Origin: Cristatella mucedo
Taxonomy: Eukaryota; Bryozoa; Phylactolaemata; Cristatellidae
DNA length: 64,000 nucleotides
Direction of reading: 5' to 3'
NCBI GenBank assembly: GCA_009760855.2
Contig: WPIO01000012.1
Location: 1,657,001-1,721,000, forward strand
Positions 58,301 through 62,220 of the stretch are shown here, in pieces (within the stretch, counting starts at the first letter, position 1; each line of letters begins with the position of its first letter). Below the pieces are notes generated by a model. It saw only the letters and a program-made list of their open reading frames with translations, made no database searches and had not been told where the DNA came from. Made by a program: the position numbers and the translations under genes.

Positions 58301-58773
58301 AGCCGGGTGCCGGTGCAGCACCAGTCCCTGGCGTTGCCTTTGTTCGTGACTGTTGGCATGCCTTCTTGGACTGGGTGGGTGTGGTGGCATTCTTTTGGTG
58401 TTGCCGGCTAGCTACTGTACTGGCCGTGTGCTTGCTTTAACGAGATCCATTGTTCTGGCCGTGCTGCTGTTCCTGCTTCAGCCGAGTGCCTGGGTCTTGG
58501 GTGAGCCCCCCCCCTCCCATGTGGCTTTTAGATATGAGAATACAGGGATGGTGGATGTGATGGCTTTGCCGCCGGGTCACCGATGGCCGACTGGTCAGGC
58601 TCTTGGGCTCTGGTGTCTTTCTTCCTTCCTTCCTGTTCTGATGGCCCGTGTTCTACTTCTGGTTTTTCAGGCACCTGGCTCCTTACTTGTCGCTGCTGCC
58701 ATTGCCCGAGGATTACGGCCTCCAGGAACTACGCGATCTGGTCATGGCATACACTGTCGAGTTTGCAACATGA
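13946..58773 (+). CDS. NUP98: NUP98-NUP96 nucleoporin precursor gene (35 placed coding exons)
   Basis: This is the precursor of two nuclear-pore proteins. Joined exons give about 1,970 codons with consistent phases and no internal stop; the human precursor is a little over 1,800. Residues 1-524 are FG/GLFG repeats that form the permeability barrier, with the GLEBS motif binding Rae1/Gle2 at 198-247. Residues about 525-768 form the linker with the [10 protein letters not shown] motif. Residues about 769-922 are the autoproteolytic domain ending in His921-Phe922, with Ser923 as nucleophile. The rest is Nup96: N-terminal tail, a [11 protein letters not shown] segment at about 1,265, and the alpha-solenoid of the Y-complex scaffold ending in a MAKRV and [13 protein letters not shown] segment. 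Start chosen at ATG 13,946, which has A at -3. Extra exons in the first intron cannot be excluded; the 3' end of exon 20 is uncertain. Confidence 0.95.
15090..15235 (-). repeat. Dispersed repeat C, copy 1
   Basis: Its reverse complement matches 59,795-59,925 over about 140 bases (shared segments CTCTGCTATGCTTCCCACTTT and GTTGGCTACCGAA; the copy here carries a small extra piece). Non-coding, family unknown. A fragment may also occur around 55,790-55,850. Confidence 0.7.
15281..15443 (+). mobile_element. tRNA-derived SINE, family 1
   Basis: The tRNA-like head starts GTGATGGCGCAC with an A box TAGCTAAGGTGG (15,294-15,305) and B box GGTTCTAATCC (15,338-15,348). The body contains an inverted repeat around CCACTGCAAGCAGTGG and an end TATACAAAAAAGGCTG. 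Head promoter boxes look usable for RNA polymerase III. Confidence 0.88.
15445..15715 (-). pseudogene. LINE family B, ORF2 C-terminal remnant
   Basis: The minus-strand frame reads [18 protein letters not shown], then [19 protein letters not shown], the same C-terminal region as the plus-strand copy at 59,166-59,579. It is a second non-LTR element family, distinct from the main one. Broken by frameshifts. Confidence 0.75.
15700..15795 (-). mobile_element. Degenerate copy of SINE family 2
   Basis: Contains GAAGGGCTCAAGCCCACGA and CTTACCACTTGTCC, matching the tRNA-like head of the 3,845-3,995 element. Confidence 0.4.
16110..16271 (-). mobile_element. tRNA-derived SINE, family 1
   Basis: Close copy of 8,734-8,894, in the opposite orientation to 15,281-15,443 some 670 bp away. 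B box on the minus strand reads GGTTCGAATCC, the exact consensus. Confidence 0.88.
18530..18830 (-). mobile_element. LINE A 3'-end fragment
   Basis: Begins on the plus strand with the reverse complement of the hairpin end (TGCCCTCAGAG...CTAGGCATTTTACA). It runs through the 3' UTR into the last 30 or so codons of ORF2 (minus frame 18,566-18,826). Confidence 0.8.
19328..19415. repeat. (TA)n microsatellite
   Basis: About 44 TA units without interruption, in NUP98 intron 1. Confidence 0.97.
19687..19872 (+). CDS. NUP98: NUP98 exon 2 (residues 18-79), FG repeats
   Basis: Acceptor TTGCTTGTAG; encodes FG and GLFG motifs ([25 protein letters not shown]). Phase 1 in and out. Donor GTTTGC is weak, but the junction to exon 3 is in frame. 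Confidence 0.88.
20473..20715 (+). mobile_element. LINE A 3'-end fragment
   Basis: Starts at the last ORF2 codons (ACAGCATTTAGTGGGTCC), then 3' UTR, hairpin and (ATT)n tail; lies in NUP98 intron 2. Confidence 0.88.
20858..20968 (+). CDS. NUP98: NUP98 exon 3 (residues 80-116), FG repeats
   Basis: Acceptor ATTGAAG, phase 1 in and out; encodes [11 protein letters not shown] and [15 protein letters not shown]. Donor GTAATT. Confidence 0.88.
22036..22260 (-). mobile_element. LINE A 3'-end fragment
   Basis: (TAA)n tail, then the reverse-complement hairpin (AAAGCGCCCTCAGAG... CTAGGCGCTTTACA) and the 3' UTR up to the GTGTCAGCACGCATAAG segment. Confidence 0.88.
23019..23962 (+). mobile_element. L2/CR1-like LINE, copy 2, 5'-truncated
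   Basis: Nearly identical to copy 1 from position 1,420 on. An (ATT)n stretch at 22,988-23,012 directly precedes it, so insertion went into or beside such a tract. The frame 23,029-23,733 encodes the last 234 residues of ORF2 without stops, followed by 3' UTR, hairpin and ATT tail. The catalytic RT core is not included. Confidence 0.92.
23029..23733 (+). pseudogene. LINE ORF2 C-terminal 234 codons
   Basis: Starts at ATG of the [13 protein letters not shown] segment and keeps the thumb/connection part ([45 protein letters not shown]) to the same stop as copy 1. Open but lacking the active site. Confidence 0.9.
24265..24635 (+). CDS. NUP98: NUP98 exon 4 (residues 117-240), GLFG repeats and GLEBS motif
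   Basis: Acceptor TTTTTGTTTCAG, phase 1 in, phase 0 out, donor GTGAGC. Four GLFG motifs are followed by the GLEBS segment with [18 protein letters not shown] and [18 protein letters not shown], which docks Rae1/Gle2 in other animals. Confidence 0.95.
24636..25493 (+). other. NUP98: NUP98 intron 4
   Basis: A degenerate LINE-tail-like stretch lies at about 25,165-25,230 (TTAAAAAGAGATTTAATTCTC). Otherwise nothing recognised. Confidence 0.6.
25494..25659 (+). CDS. NUP98: NUP98 exon 5 (residues 241-295)
   Basis: Completes the GLEBS region ([15 protein letters not shown]), then a Gln/Gly-rich FG stretch ([16 protein letters not shown]). Phase 0 in, phase 1 out; donor GTAACT. Confidence 0.92.
25997..26075 (+). 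mobile_element. LINE A tail fragment
   Basis: GCAAATGTAAAGCACCTAGAG, hairpin with a shortened loop, and a TATT-type tail. Confidence 0.75.
26158..26290 (-). mobile_element. Old SINE family 1 copy
   Basis: The order of segments (GCTGCTATCACACC, TTGCAATGGG, GATTTCCCACTGAGACACGA, GGTCGTGAAGTGCGATCGC, CTTAACCCTAGGCTAC) follows the younger copies with many changes. Confidence 0.5.
28800..28960 (+). CDS. NUP98: NUP98 exon 6 (residues 296-349), FG repeats
   Basis: Acceptor TTGATTTGCAG, phase 1 in, phase 0 out, donor GTGCCT. Encodes [33 protein letters not shown]. Confidence 0.92.
29048..29273 (+). CDS. NUP98: NUP98 exon 7 (residues 350-424), FG repeats
   Basis: Acceptor ATTTTTAG, phase 0 in. Encodes [32 protein letters not shown]. 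Two possible donors three bases apart (29,271 GTGGTA or 29,274 GTATGC) keep the same phase 1; the second is preferred. Confidence 0.9.
29274..30651 (+). other. NUP98: NUP98 intron 7
   Basis: 1.4 kb without a recognisable element. Confidence 0.6.
30652..30843 (+). CDS. NUP98: NUP98 exon 8 (residues 425-488), FG repeats
   Basis: Acceptor CCTTCTAG, phase 1 in and out, donor GTAAGT. Encodes [32 protein letters not shown]. Confidence 0.93.
30928..31036 (+). CDS. NUP98: NUP98 exon 9 (residues 489-524), end of FG region
   Basis: Acceptor CTCTCTCAG, phase 1 in, phase 2 out, donor GTGAGT. Gly/Ser-rich with LGFSSLTGQ; preceded by an intron of only 84 bases. Confidence 0.88.
31037..33627 (+). other. 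NUP98: NUP98 intron 9
   Basis: 2.6 kb. A degenerate SINE family 1 copy lies at about 32,295-32,410 (minus; TGCAGTGGACGATAAAGGAT) and a short poly(G) at about 33,450-33,461. Nothing else recognised. Confidence 0.6.
32295..32410 (-). mobile_element. Old SINE family 1 copy
   Basis: TTGCAGTGGACGATAAAGGAT and GACCCTCGACC correspond to the body and head of the family; the rest is eroded. Confidence 0.45.
33628..33745 (+). CDS. NUP98: NUP98 exon 10 (residues 525-564)
   Basis: Acceptor TATATTCAG, phase 2 in, phase 0 out, donor GTAAGC. Encodes the linker with [15 protein letters not shown], conserved in animal NUP98. Confidence 0.93.
33947..34102 (+). CDS. NUP98: NUP98 exon 11 (residues 565-616)
   Basis: Acceptor TTACTTATAG, phase 0 both ends, donor GTGAGT. 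Encodes [12 protein letters not shown] and the [10 protein letters not shown] segment. An acceptor 12 bases downstream (33,959) would also keep frame. Confidence 0.9.
34103..35179 (+). other. NUP98: NUP98 intron 11
   Basis: Contains a LINE A tail at 34,935-35,012. Nothing else recognised. Confidence 0.65.
34935..35012 (+). mobile_element. LINE A tail fragment
   Basis: GTGCCTAGAAAGAGATTAAATTC, then TGCTTTATCA and an ATT-rich tail; diverged hairpin. Confidence 0.75.
35180..35397 (+). CDS. NUP98: NUP98 exon 12 (residues 617-688)
   Basis: Acceptor TTCACTAG, phase 0 in, phase 2 out, donor GTAAGT. Encodes [14 protein letters not shown] and [12 protein letters not shown], the conserved motif pair before the acidic linker. 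Confidence 0.95.
35555..35617 (+). CDS. NUP98: NUP98 exon 13 (residues 689-709)
   Basis: Small 63-base exon; acceptor GGGCTTTTTAG, phase 2 in and out, donor GTGAGT. Linker sequence; supported mainly by phase and splice sites. Confidence 0.8.
35814..35988 (+). CDS. NUP98: NUP98 exon 14 (residues 710-768)
   Basis: Acceptor ATGTTCAG, phase 2 in, phase 0 out, donor GTAAGC. Acidic/Ser-rich linker including a [12 protein letters not shown] segment like the conserved DDTIVALNMR motif. Confidence 0.9.
36068..36263 (+). CDS. NUP98: NUP98 exon 15 (residues 769-833), autoproteolytic domain start
   Basis: Acceptor GTATTCTAG, phase 0 in, phase 1 out, donor GTCAGC. Encodes [20 protein letters not shown] and [16 protein letters not shown], the core of the domain. 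Confidence 0.97.
36264..37012 (+). other. NUP98: NUP98 intron 15
   Basis: No recognisable element. Confidence 0.6.
37013..37152 (+). CDS. NUP98: NUP98 exon 16 (residues 834-880), autoproteolytic domain
   Basis: Acceptor TGTTTTGCAG, phase 1 in, phase 0 out, donor GTAACA. Encodes [14 protein letters not shown] and [15 protein letters not shown]. Confidence 0.97.
37287..37400 (+). CDS. NUP98: NUP98 exon 17 (residues 881-918), autoproteolytic domain
   Basis: Acceptor CGGTTGCAG, phase 0 both ends, donor GTACGC. Encodes [15 protein letters not shown] and [14 protein letters not shown]. Confidence 0.97.
37401..39249 (+). other. NUP98: NUP98 intron 17
   Basis: Contains a two-unit 24-base direct repeat (about 37,920-37,967, TTCTTATATGTGATGC) and a LINE A tail (38,765-38,850). 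Rest unassigned. Confidence 0.65.
38765..38850 (+). mobile_element. LINE A tail fragment
   Basis: CAGCAAATGTAAAGCGCC, a perfect-looking terminal hairpin and an ATTATT-type tail. Confidence 0.82.
39250..39363 (+). CDS. NUP98: NUP98 exon 18 (residues 919-956), cleavage site
   Basis: Acceptor ATGTTTAG, phase 0 both ends, donor GTATGA. Begins [19 protein letters not shown]. His921-Phe922-Ser923 (codons 39,256-39,264) is the conserved self-cleavage site that separates Nup98 from Nup96. Confidence 0.97.
39738..39805 (-). mobile_element. LINE A-type tail fragment
   Basis: AATAATGATAATAATAATAC tail, then TAGCGCCTACAGAGAACTGA and TCTCTTTCTGGG, a diverged reverse-complement end. Confidence 0.65.
40925..41515 (+). 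pseudogene. Tc1/mariner transposase remnant, interrupted by a MITE
   Basis: Plus-strand pieces in different frames match the second half of Tc1-type transposases. They are a SKFILF-like segment after the first catalytic Asp region, [15 protein letters not shown]-type sequence, [20 protein letters not shown] (second Asp in NDPKHT), and after the inserted MITE the [12 protein letters not shown] block with the third acidic residue. Several stops and frameshifts. The N-terminal helix-turn-helix part is not recognised upstream. Confidence 0.8.
41269..41441 (+). mobile_element. SPIN-like hAT MITE with perfect 8-bp target duplication
   Basis: It begins CAGTGGCTCTCAACCTGTGG, then GTCGCGACCCCTTT, GAACGACCCTTTCACA and GTCGCCTAAGACCAT, later TTTTATGGTTGG and TATTAAAGGGTCGCGGCATT. 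From memory this matches the SPIN ('Space Invader') family of non-autonomous hAT elements. The target duplication CTATAGAG is exact (41,261-41,268 and 41,442-41,449), and removing the element with one duplicate restores the Tc1 frame AIEHRWD. The expected right terminal inverted repeat (...GAGAACCACTG) is missing. Confidence 0.8.
42806..42998 (+). CDS. NUP98: NUP98 exon 19 (residues 957-1020), Nup96 N-terminal tail
   Basis: Acceptor GTTTGTTCCAG, phase 0 in, phase 1 out, donor GTAGTG. Low-complexity, Gln- and acid-rich; supported by frame and phase rather than conservation. Confidence 0.8.
43404..43534 (+). CDS. NUP98: NUP98 exon 20 (residues 1021-1064), 3' end uncertain
   Basis: Acceptor ATTTTTGCAG, phase 1 in. 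Encodes [18 protein letters not shown]; poorly conserved region. The frame stops at 43,563, so a donor must lie before it. GTTATC at 43,535 gives phase 0, as the next exon needs, but is a poor site; GTACTG at about 43,469 and GTCTCA at about 43,499 would also fit. Confidence 0.65.
43535..45288 (+). other. NUP98: NUP98 intron 20
   Basis: Contains an unexplained 108-codon frame (44,067-44,393, plus) and a short TG/TGCG tract near 43,875. No family recognised. Confidence 0.55.
45289..45523 (+). CDS. NUP98: NUP98 exon 21 (residues 1065-1142), Nup96
   Basis: Acceptor TATTCGTAG, phase 0 in, phase 1 out, donor GTCGGT. Encodes [20 protein letters not shown] and the acidic [14 protein letters not shown], matching the SSLGINPHVLQIMKASL...DEEDVDM segment of Nup96. 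Confidence 0.9.
45524..47354 (+). other. NUP98: NUP98 intron 21
   Basis: Holds a (GT)n tract (46,265-46,308) and an unexplained 119-codon plus frame (46,564-46,923). Nothing else recognised. Confidence 0.6.
46265..46308. repeat. (GT)n microsatellite
   Basis: About 22 uninterrupted GT units. Confidence 0.95.
47355..47447 (+). CDS. NUP98: NUP98 exon 22 (residues 1143-1173), Nup96
   Basis: Acceptor TTTGATGTAG, phase 1 in and out, donor GTAGGT. Encodes [17 protein letters not shown], like the VGGLLQSKF segment of vertebrate Nup96. Confidence 0.88.
47448..49387 (+). other. NUP98: NUP98 intron 22
   Basis: 1.9 kb; an imperfect 20-base tandem pair (TCCCATCC type) near 48,127-48,166, otherwise nothing recognised. 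Confidence 0.55.
49388..49732 (+). CDS. NUP98: NUP98 exon 23 (residues 1174-1288), Nup96 conserved segment
   Basis: Acceptor TTTATTGCAG, phase 1 in and out, donor GTATGT. The C-terminal part reads [20 protein letters not shown], followed by VLAHCGVP, the conserved block at the start of the folded Nup96 region. G+C-rich compared with upstream exons. Confidence 0.95.
49733..50929 (+). other. NUP98: NUP98 intron 23
   Basis: Contains a 24-base poly(C) run (50,035-50,058). Nothing else recognised. Confidence 0.6.
50930..51060 (+). CDS. NUP98: NUP98 exon 24 (residues 1289-1332), Nup96
   Basis: Acceptor CACTTTTGGTAG, phase 1 in, phase 0 out, donor GTGAGA. Encodes [20 protein letters not shown], matching the ...LTESPFKVHLEKL segment. 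Confidence 0.92.
51061..51898 (+). other. NUP98: NUP98 intron 24
   Basis: Contains a GT-rich tract (about 51,373-51,391), a pyrimidine-rich stretch (51,512-51,590) and a candidate 36-base micro-exon (51,781-51,816). Confidence 0.6.
51781..51816 (+). CDS. NUP98: Candidate NUP98 micro-exon (12 codons)
   Basis: Good acceptor CCCGTATTGCAG and a possible donor GTAGCA; phase 0 on both sides, so its inclusion would not disturb the frame. It encodes [12 protein letters not shown], at the place where other Nup96 proteins have a KLYQTPLEL-type stretch. Short length and several alternative GT donors make it tentative. Confidence 0.4.
51899..52166 (+). CDS. NUP98: NUP98 exon 25 (residues 1333-1421), Nup96 solenoid start
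   Basis: Acceptor ATCTCTATCTAG, phase 0 in, phase 1 out, donor GTACGA. Encodes [25 protein letters not shown] and [18 protein letters not shown], the start of the alpha-solenoid. Confidence 0.95.
52167..52508 (+). other. NUP98: NUP98 intron 25
   Basis: 342 bases; an alternative phase-compatible exon (52,343-52,465) was considered and not accepted. No other feature. Confidence 0.6.
52509..52636 (+). CDS. NUP98: NUP98 exon 26 (residues 1422-1464), Nup96 solenoid
   Basis: Acceptor TTGATTGTAG, phase 1 in, phase 0 out. Encodes [19 protein letters not shown], matching the ERRRAFSRWLS motif. The donor GTTGGC is unusual but fixed by the frame of the next exon. Confidence 0.93.
52876..53055 (+). CDS. 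NUP98: NUP98 exon 27 (residues 1465-1524), Nup96 solenoid
   Basis: Acceptor TCTCTTTCAG, phase 0 both ends, donor GTAGGC. Encodes [32 protein letters not shown] and LVQRQLADW. Confidence 0.96.
53259..53752 (+). CDS. NUP98: NUP98 exon 28 (residues 1525-1689), Nup96 solenoid
   Basis: Largest exon; acceptor ACGCTTTGCAG, phase 0 in, phase 2 out, donor GTAGGA. Encodes [49 protein letters not shown] and [17 protein letters not shown], all clear Nup96 segments. Confidence 0.97.
53753..54336 (+). other. NUP98: NUP98 intron 28
   Basis: No recognisable element; the open frames here are chance frames in G+C-rich sequence. Confidence 0.55.
54337..54495 (+). CDS. NUP98: NUP98 exon 29 (residues 1689-1741), ends at a GC donor
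   Basis: Acceptor CATCCTTGTAG, phase 2 in and out. Encodes [16 protein letters not shown] and [14 protein letters not shown]. The donor is GACAG|GCAAGT, a GC-AG intron; no GT donor in a fitting phase lies nearby. Confidence 0.95.
54764..54902 (+). CDS. NUP98: NUP98 exon 30 (residues 1742-1788), Nup96 solenoid
   Basis: Acceptor CTTTCTGCAG, phase 2 in, phase 0 out, donor GTGTGC. Encodes [17 protein letters not shown] and [12 protein letters not shown]. Confidence 0.95.
55125..55248 (+). CDS. NUP98: NUP98 exon 31 (residues 1789-1829), Nup96 solenoid
   Basis: Acceptor TTGTCTTGTAG, phase 0 in, phase 1 out, donor GTATGT. Encodes [16 protein letters not shown] and [14 protein letters not shown]. 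Confidence 0.94.
55373..55503 (+). CDS. NUP98: NUP98 exon 32 (residues 1830-1873), Nup96 solenoid
   Basis: Acceptor GTTGCACTTGCAG, phase 1 in, phase 0 out, donor GTAAGA. Encodes [20 protein letters not shown], then [19 protein letters not shown]. Confidence 0.96.
55504..58001 (+). other. NUP98: NUP98 intron 32
   Basis: 2.5 kb with a degraded LINE family B piece (55,955-56,118, minus), a short poly(C) (about 56,307), a degenerate SINE family 2 piece (57,478-57,575) and poly(T) at 57,975-57,990. Open frames at 56,423-57,003 have no recognisable content. Confidence 0.6.
55955..56118 (-). mobile_element. Degraded LINE family B fragment
   Basis: CTTTAAGCAGAGGAATGGAG, TCAGCTAAGTATGAAGGACC and CCAAGCCATGGC correspond to the 15,540-15,690 copy. 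Confidence 0.6.
58002..58072 (+). CDS. NUP98: NUP98 exon 33 (residues 1874-1896), Nup96 C-terminal region
   Basis: Acceptor GACGTCGACAG, phase 0 in, phase 2 out; donor GTTTCG is poor. Encodes [17 protein letters not shown]. Boundaries inferred from phase; the start of the pyrimidine tract is eleven bases upstream. Confidence 0.72.
58145..58264 (+). CDS. NUP98: NUP98 exon 34 (residues 1897-1936)
   Basis: Acceptor GGTTTTTGCAG, phase 2 in and out, donor GTGAGT. Encodes [20 protein letters not shown], matching the conserved QSDMAKRVANLLRVVLSL. Confidence 0.94.
58265..58670 (+). other. NUP98: NUP98 intron 34
   Basis: 406 bases with no recognisable element. Confidence 0.6.
58671..58773 (+). CDS. 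NUP98: NUP98 exon 35 (residues 1937-1970) and stop
   Basis: Acceptor CTGGTTTTTCAG, phase 2 in. Encodes [20 protein letters not shown] and ends at TGA 58,771-58,773; vertebrate Nup96 ends with LAPHIGRLPMPEDYAMDELR plus a short tail. Confidence 0.96.
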
Positions 58774-59010
58774 GACCGTGCACTTTTCGGCACCCATGCT
58801 TTGGCCTATTAAAGCATTCGAAGCAGCAGGCGTCCTGCGTCTGAGCTAGACACTGCTTTGACTTCGGCTCTGACTGCTGCTAGTGTTTATGCCGGGTTCC
58901 AAGTATAGGCAGTTGCACAACTATCACCGGACTATTGATAGCCAGCAACGACTATGCCGGTCACTGAACTTGATTCGGTATGGTCCCACAAATTTGTACA
59001 TTGCAGTATA

Positions 59011-59016
59011 AATAAA
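59011..59016 (+). terminator. NUP98: Poly(A) signal of NUP98
   Basis: AATAAA 238 bases after the stop codon, followed by a T/G-rich stretch at 59,058-59,075. A 3' UTR of about 250-260 bases is implied. Confidence 0.7.
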
Positions 59017-59165
59017 GCTTTGGCCACGGACTAGTTATTCAAAAAGTGGATGCGCGATGTTTTTTTCTGTGTAGACCAATCTTTGTAGCAAGTGATTGCT
59101 GTGGAGCAGTGATTACTGCTGTGCTAGCTACAATCGTTGGGTGTTGCAATCCTTATACTTAGCAG

Positions 59166-59579
59166 GTGACACACTGGATTGCTCAGTGCGTCAGCCCTTC
59201 TATGGCTATGAATATGGCTGCAAGGCTGGTCTTCAAGTCCCAGAGGTTTGAGTACGTGTCTCCTCTGCTAAAAGAGCTAGGGTGGATGCCGGTTGAGCAA
59301 CGGATACAGAGCAAAGTTCTTACGCTGACCCACAAGGCCCGCCACGGCTTGGCTCCTTCGTACCTAGCTGAACTGCTGCACCCGTTTCAGCCTCTTCGCG
59401 CCCTCAGGTCCTGTGTGGACCATAAATTAGCTGTTCCATTCCTCTGCTTAAAGACCGTTGGCGACAGAAGCTTTAGCTCTGCAGGTCCTAAACTGTGGAA
59501 CTCGCTTCCACAATTCTTACGCAACAACTACTCTCCTGCTGCCGACTATGGCTCATCCTTTTCAGCGATCCTGAGCTGA
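59166..59579 (+). pseudogene. LINE family B ORF2 C-terminal remnant
   Basis: A 137-codon open frame with LLKELGWMPVEQRIQSKVL, KARHGLAPSYLAELLHPF and [20 protein letters not shown], the C-terminal region of a CR1/L2-class LINE. Same family as 15,445-15,715. It is 5'-truncated and followed directly by a minus-strand LINE A tail. Confidence 0.85.
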
Positions 59580-59607
59580 TAATTCCATGCTACTCACTAC
59601 ATCAACT

Positions 59608-59790
59608 AATAATAATAATAATAATTCACTTGATAAAGCGCCCTCAGAGAACTTAATCTCTCTCTAGGCGCTTTACATTTGCTGTAAAGTGAAATGCAAT
59701 TGAAAGGTAAGTAAAATCATGCTTGAAAAAACAAACGAAATGAATAATATGGTTAGGGGTGACATGCACAGGGTCAGCATGCAACTGCTC
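59608..59790 (-). mobile_element. LINE A 3'-end fragment
   Basis: (TAA)n tail, reverse-complement hairpin (AAAGCGCCCTCAGAG...CTAGGCGCTTTACA), then 3' UTR to GGGTCAGCATGCAA. Confidence 0.88.
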
Positions 59791-59794
59791 TCCT

Positions 59795-59925
59795 GACTCT
59801 GCTATGCTTCCCACTTTCTCTTTTTTGCGTGAGACGAAGTGTGTTGGCTACCGAAAGCCGCTTAGGCTGTGAGTGAGCTATACAAAACTCTCCTGCGTAA
59901 CACCCACATGGCCTTTAGAATTTGT
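59795..59925 (+). repeat. Dispersed repeat C, copy 2
   Basis: Matches the reverse complement of 15,090-15,235; starts exactly where the LINE A fragment ends, so that LINE probably inserted in or beside it. Confidence 0.7.
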
Positions 59926-60769
59926 GGTTATATGAGATACATACGGGTGACTAGCTAATGGAAGGGCCCTAACACGCCCGATTTGTGTTATGGCTGTAAC
60001 TTGAATTTTTGTTGTACTGCATGCTAATAAGAACACAATCAGTTACATACAACACACACACACACGTGATGAACTTGACGTACCATACAGCCCCAGTGGC
60101 CAACCACTTCTGTGTGATGGAAGGTAGTTCCAAGATAGAATAATATGGACTTAATGGCTGTAGAGAGTTTTGCTAGTTAAAAGGCACTCACATTTTCCAT
60201 CGCACCTTTGTGACTAGGTCACACGTCAGACCCAGTTACTTATGCCAAAACTACGAGGGTGTTTCGGTTATCTCTAAATCAGCGTTGCATGCGGAATAGA
60301 ATATTGCTTGTAATAAAATATGACTCGGTGAATAAATGATGTTAAGCTCCAAGCAATCAGCTATCATTGGGTGTCACACTGTTCTTCCAAATATAGGTTT
60401 GTATTTCGAGTGGATCTGACGCTGATGTGATCTCAGTGCAAAATTAGCACCACAGCTGTGCCTGGAGCCTGTTGGATTTGATGGCCTCTAATAGCCTATT
60501 TTTTAGCCGATTGACCGATAGTGTCACTTTTGCTACGTGCGTGTCTCAACGGTGAGCTTGGCTCGTATAGGATGGCGTAATTGGGCTTCACAGCCCACGT
60601 CACAGCGCCACGTCTCCCGAGGGCTTCGTGTTCAATTGCCTTGCTATATAGTAGCTAACTCAAGGCACTCACCAGGCCTAGGAGACCGTTGCCTGCCTCG
60701 GTGCATCTGTTCACGATAGCTTACAATGGCCGAAGTGTATGCAAGTTCTTGCAAGTACAAGCTTGCACG
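59926..60769. other. Unassigned intergenic sequence
   Basis: A short CA tract near 60,050. The stretch 60,570-60,650 has tRNA-like GATGGCGTAATTGGG and GTGTTCAATTGCC and may be an old SINE head. No gene seen. Confidence 0.4.
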
Positions 60770-60850
60770 TTGCAGAAAAGTGCGTAGAAAGAGAATGAGT
60801 TCTCCGAGGGCGCTTTATCAAGTGTATTGTTGTTATTATTATTATTATTA
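60770..60850 (+). mobile_element. LINE A tail fragment
   Basis: AGAAAAGTGCGTAGAAAGAG, GAGGGCGCTTTATCAAGTG and a TTATT tail. Confidence 0.78.
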
Positions 60851-60955
60851 AGAAATTGGTGTGCAGTATCAAAGGAAACATTAAGGCTCGTGACAGCATA
60901 GAGAGCCAAGCATATATACACGTGCCTCGATTGTGTGGATTGTAATACAAGACTA

Positions 60956-61080
60956 CAGCCGTCCCTCGTTTATCGTTTTTAGCCAGTCTAAGACTACCGC
61001 GATTAGTGAATCTCCATGAAGCAGGATTCTTCATTTATAAATAGAACATTTTCGTAGTAACAGCACAGAAAACCTGTATA
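60956..61080 (+). mobile_element. 5' end of a pogo/Tigger-like element
   Basis: TA followed by CAGCCGTCCCTCGTTTATCG, then CCGCGATTAGTGAATCTCC and AGGATTCTTCATTTATAAAT, the style of Tc1/mariner-superfamily (pogo) termini. No matching right end found. Confidence 0.45.
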
Positions 61081-61252
61081 CGACCCTCCAGGTAAGGTTT
61101 TTAACATAATTAGAGGAACGTCGAGGACAGCCAATCAGTGACCTGCACGCTTATTGGTTTGATGTCACACCCGATTTTGTTTGGCAAAACGCCATTGCCC
61201 ACATGTCAGGCGCTTATTAGCCTGCAAGAGGTAGAATAAGTTAGTAACAGGA

Positions 61253-62010
61253 TAATAATAATACACTTGATAAAGCGCCATCAGGGAACTCAGTCTCTCT
61301 CTAGGCGCTTTACATTTGCTGCAAACGAAACACGATAGAATGATTAATGGTAGCAAAGTAGCATGCTCAATCAACAATAAGAATAACATGGTTAGGGGTG
61401 ACATGCACAGGATCAGCATGCAAATATGGTTAGTGGTAGCAACAGTGTCCGCACGCATAAACACATAAAGGACAAATCACAGGGACCCTCAAAATGCCGT
61501 GCTAAATAAGCGCTTTTAGAATCTTTTTAAATGTGGACAAGTCAGGAGAGTCTTGACACATGTCGGAAGTGAATTCCAGGCTTTGGGAGCATACTAACTA
61601 AAGGTACGGTCTCCAAAAGGATTTGAGGTTTGTATGAGGTCTAGGTTAGGAGTTAGATTCCGAAAAGTGGGTGGTACGATGCAGCCTGGCGAGGCAGTAG
61701 ATCTGATAGGTAGGCTGGAGCCAAAGAATGAAGGGACCTTAAAGTAAGCGACAGAACCCTGAAGTCGATGCGTTGCTTGACTGTGAGCCAGTGCAGGTCA
61801 TTGAGAAGTAGTGCTGCGTGGCAACTGTGACGCTTACGACAGACAAGCCTAGCTGCAGAGTTTTGCACCAGCTGTATGCGCCTGATTGCACTGGCCGGTA
61901 GACCAGCAAGCGGTGAGTTACAAAAGTCAAGACGGGATGGCATAAATGCAAGGACCAACTTAGATGTGGAATTCGCTTGCACCTGGTAGACTTCTTCGTT
62001 CACAGTTGCA
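61253..62010 (-). mobile_element. LINE A 3' portion, minus strand
   Basis: TAATAATAATAC tail, hairpin, 3' UTR, then ORF2 C-terminus on the minus strand (61,653-62,003; [30 protein letters not shown]-type). More diverged than copies 1 and 2, with the frame lost near the C-terminus. Confidence 0.88.
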
Positions 62011-62220
62011 GGTATTTAGCCATGTTAGTAACTTTGGAAATGAAGTAGGCATATTGACTTAAAAAAGCCAACGGTGAAATGGCAATCAATGCAAAAAATT
62101 AAAAACACGTAAATGCCATTCTTTTGCAAGCGAGCGTATCGAGGGCTATCCAAGTTAGCCTAGATAGTTTACTCAAGCCTTTTTCAGAGAGCTTACATTG
62201 AGCTTATACAATACAAACTA

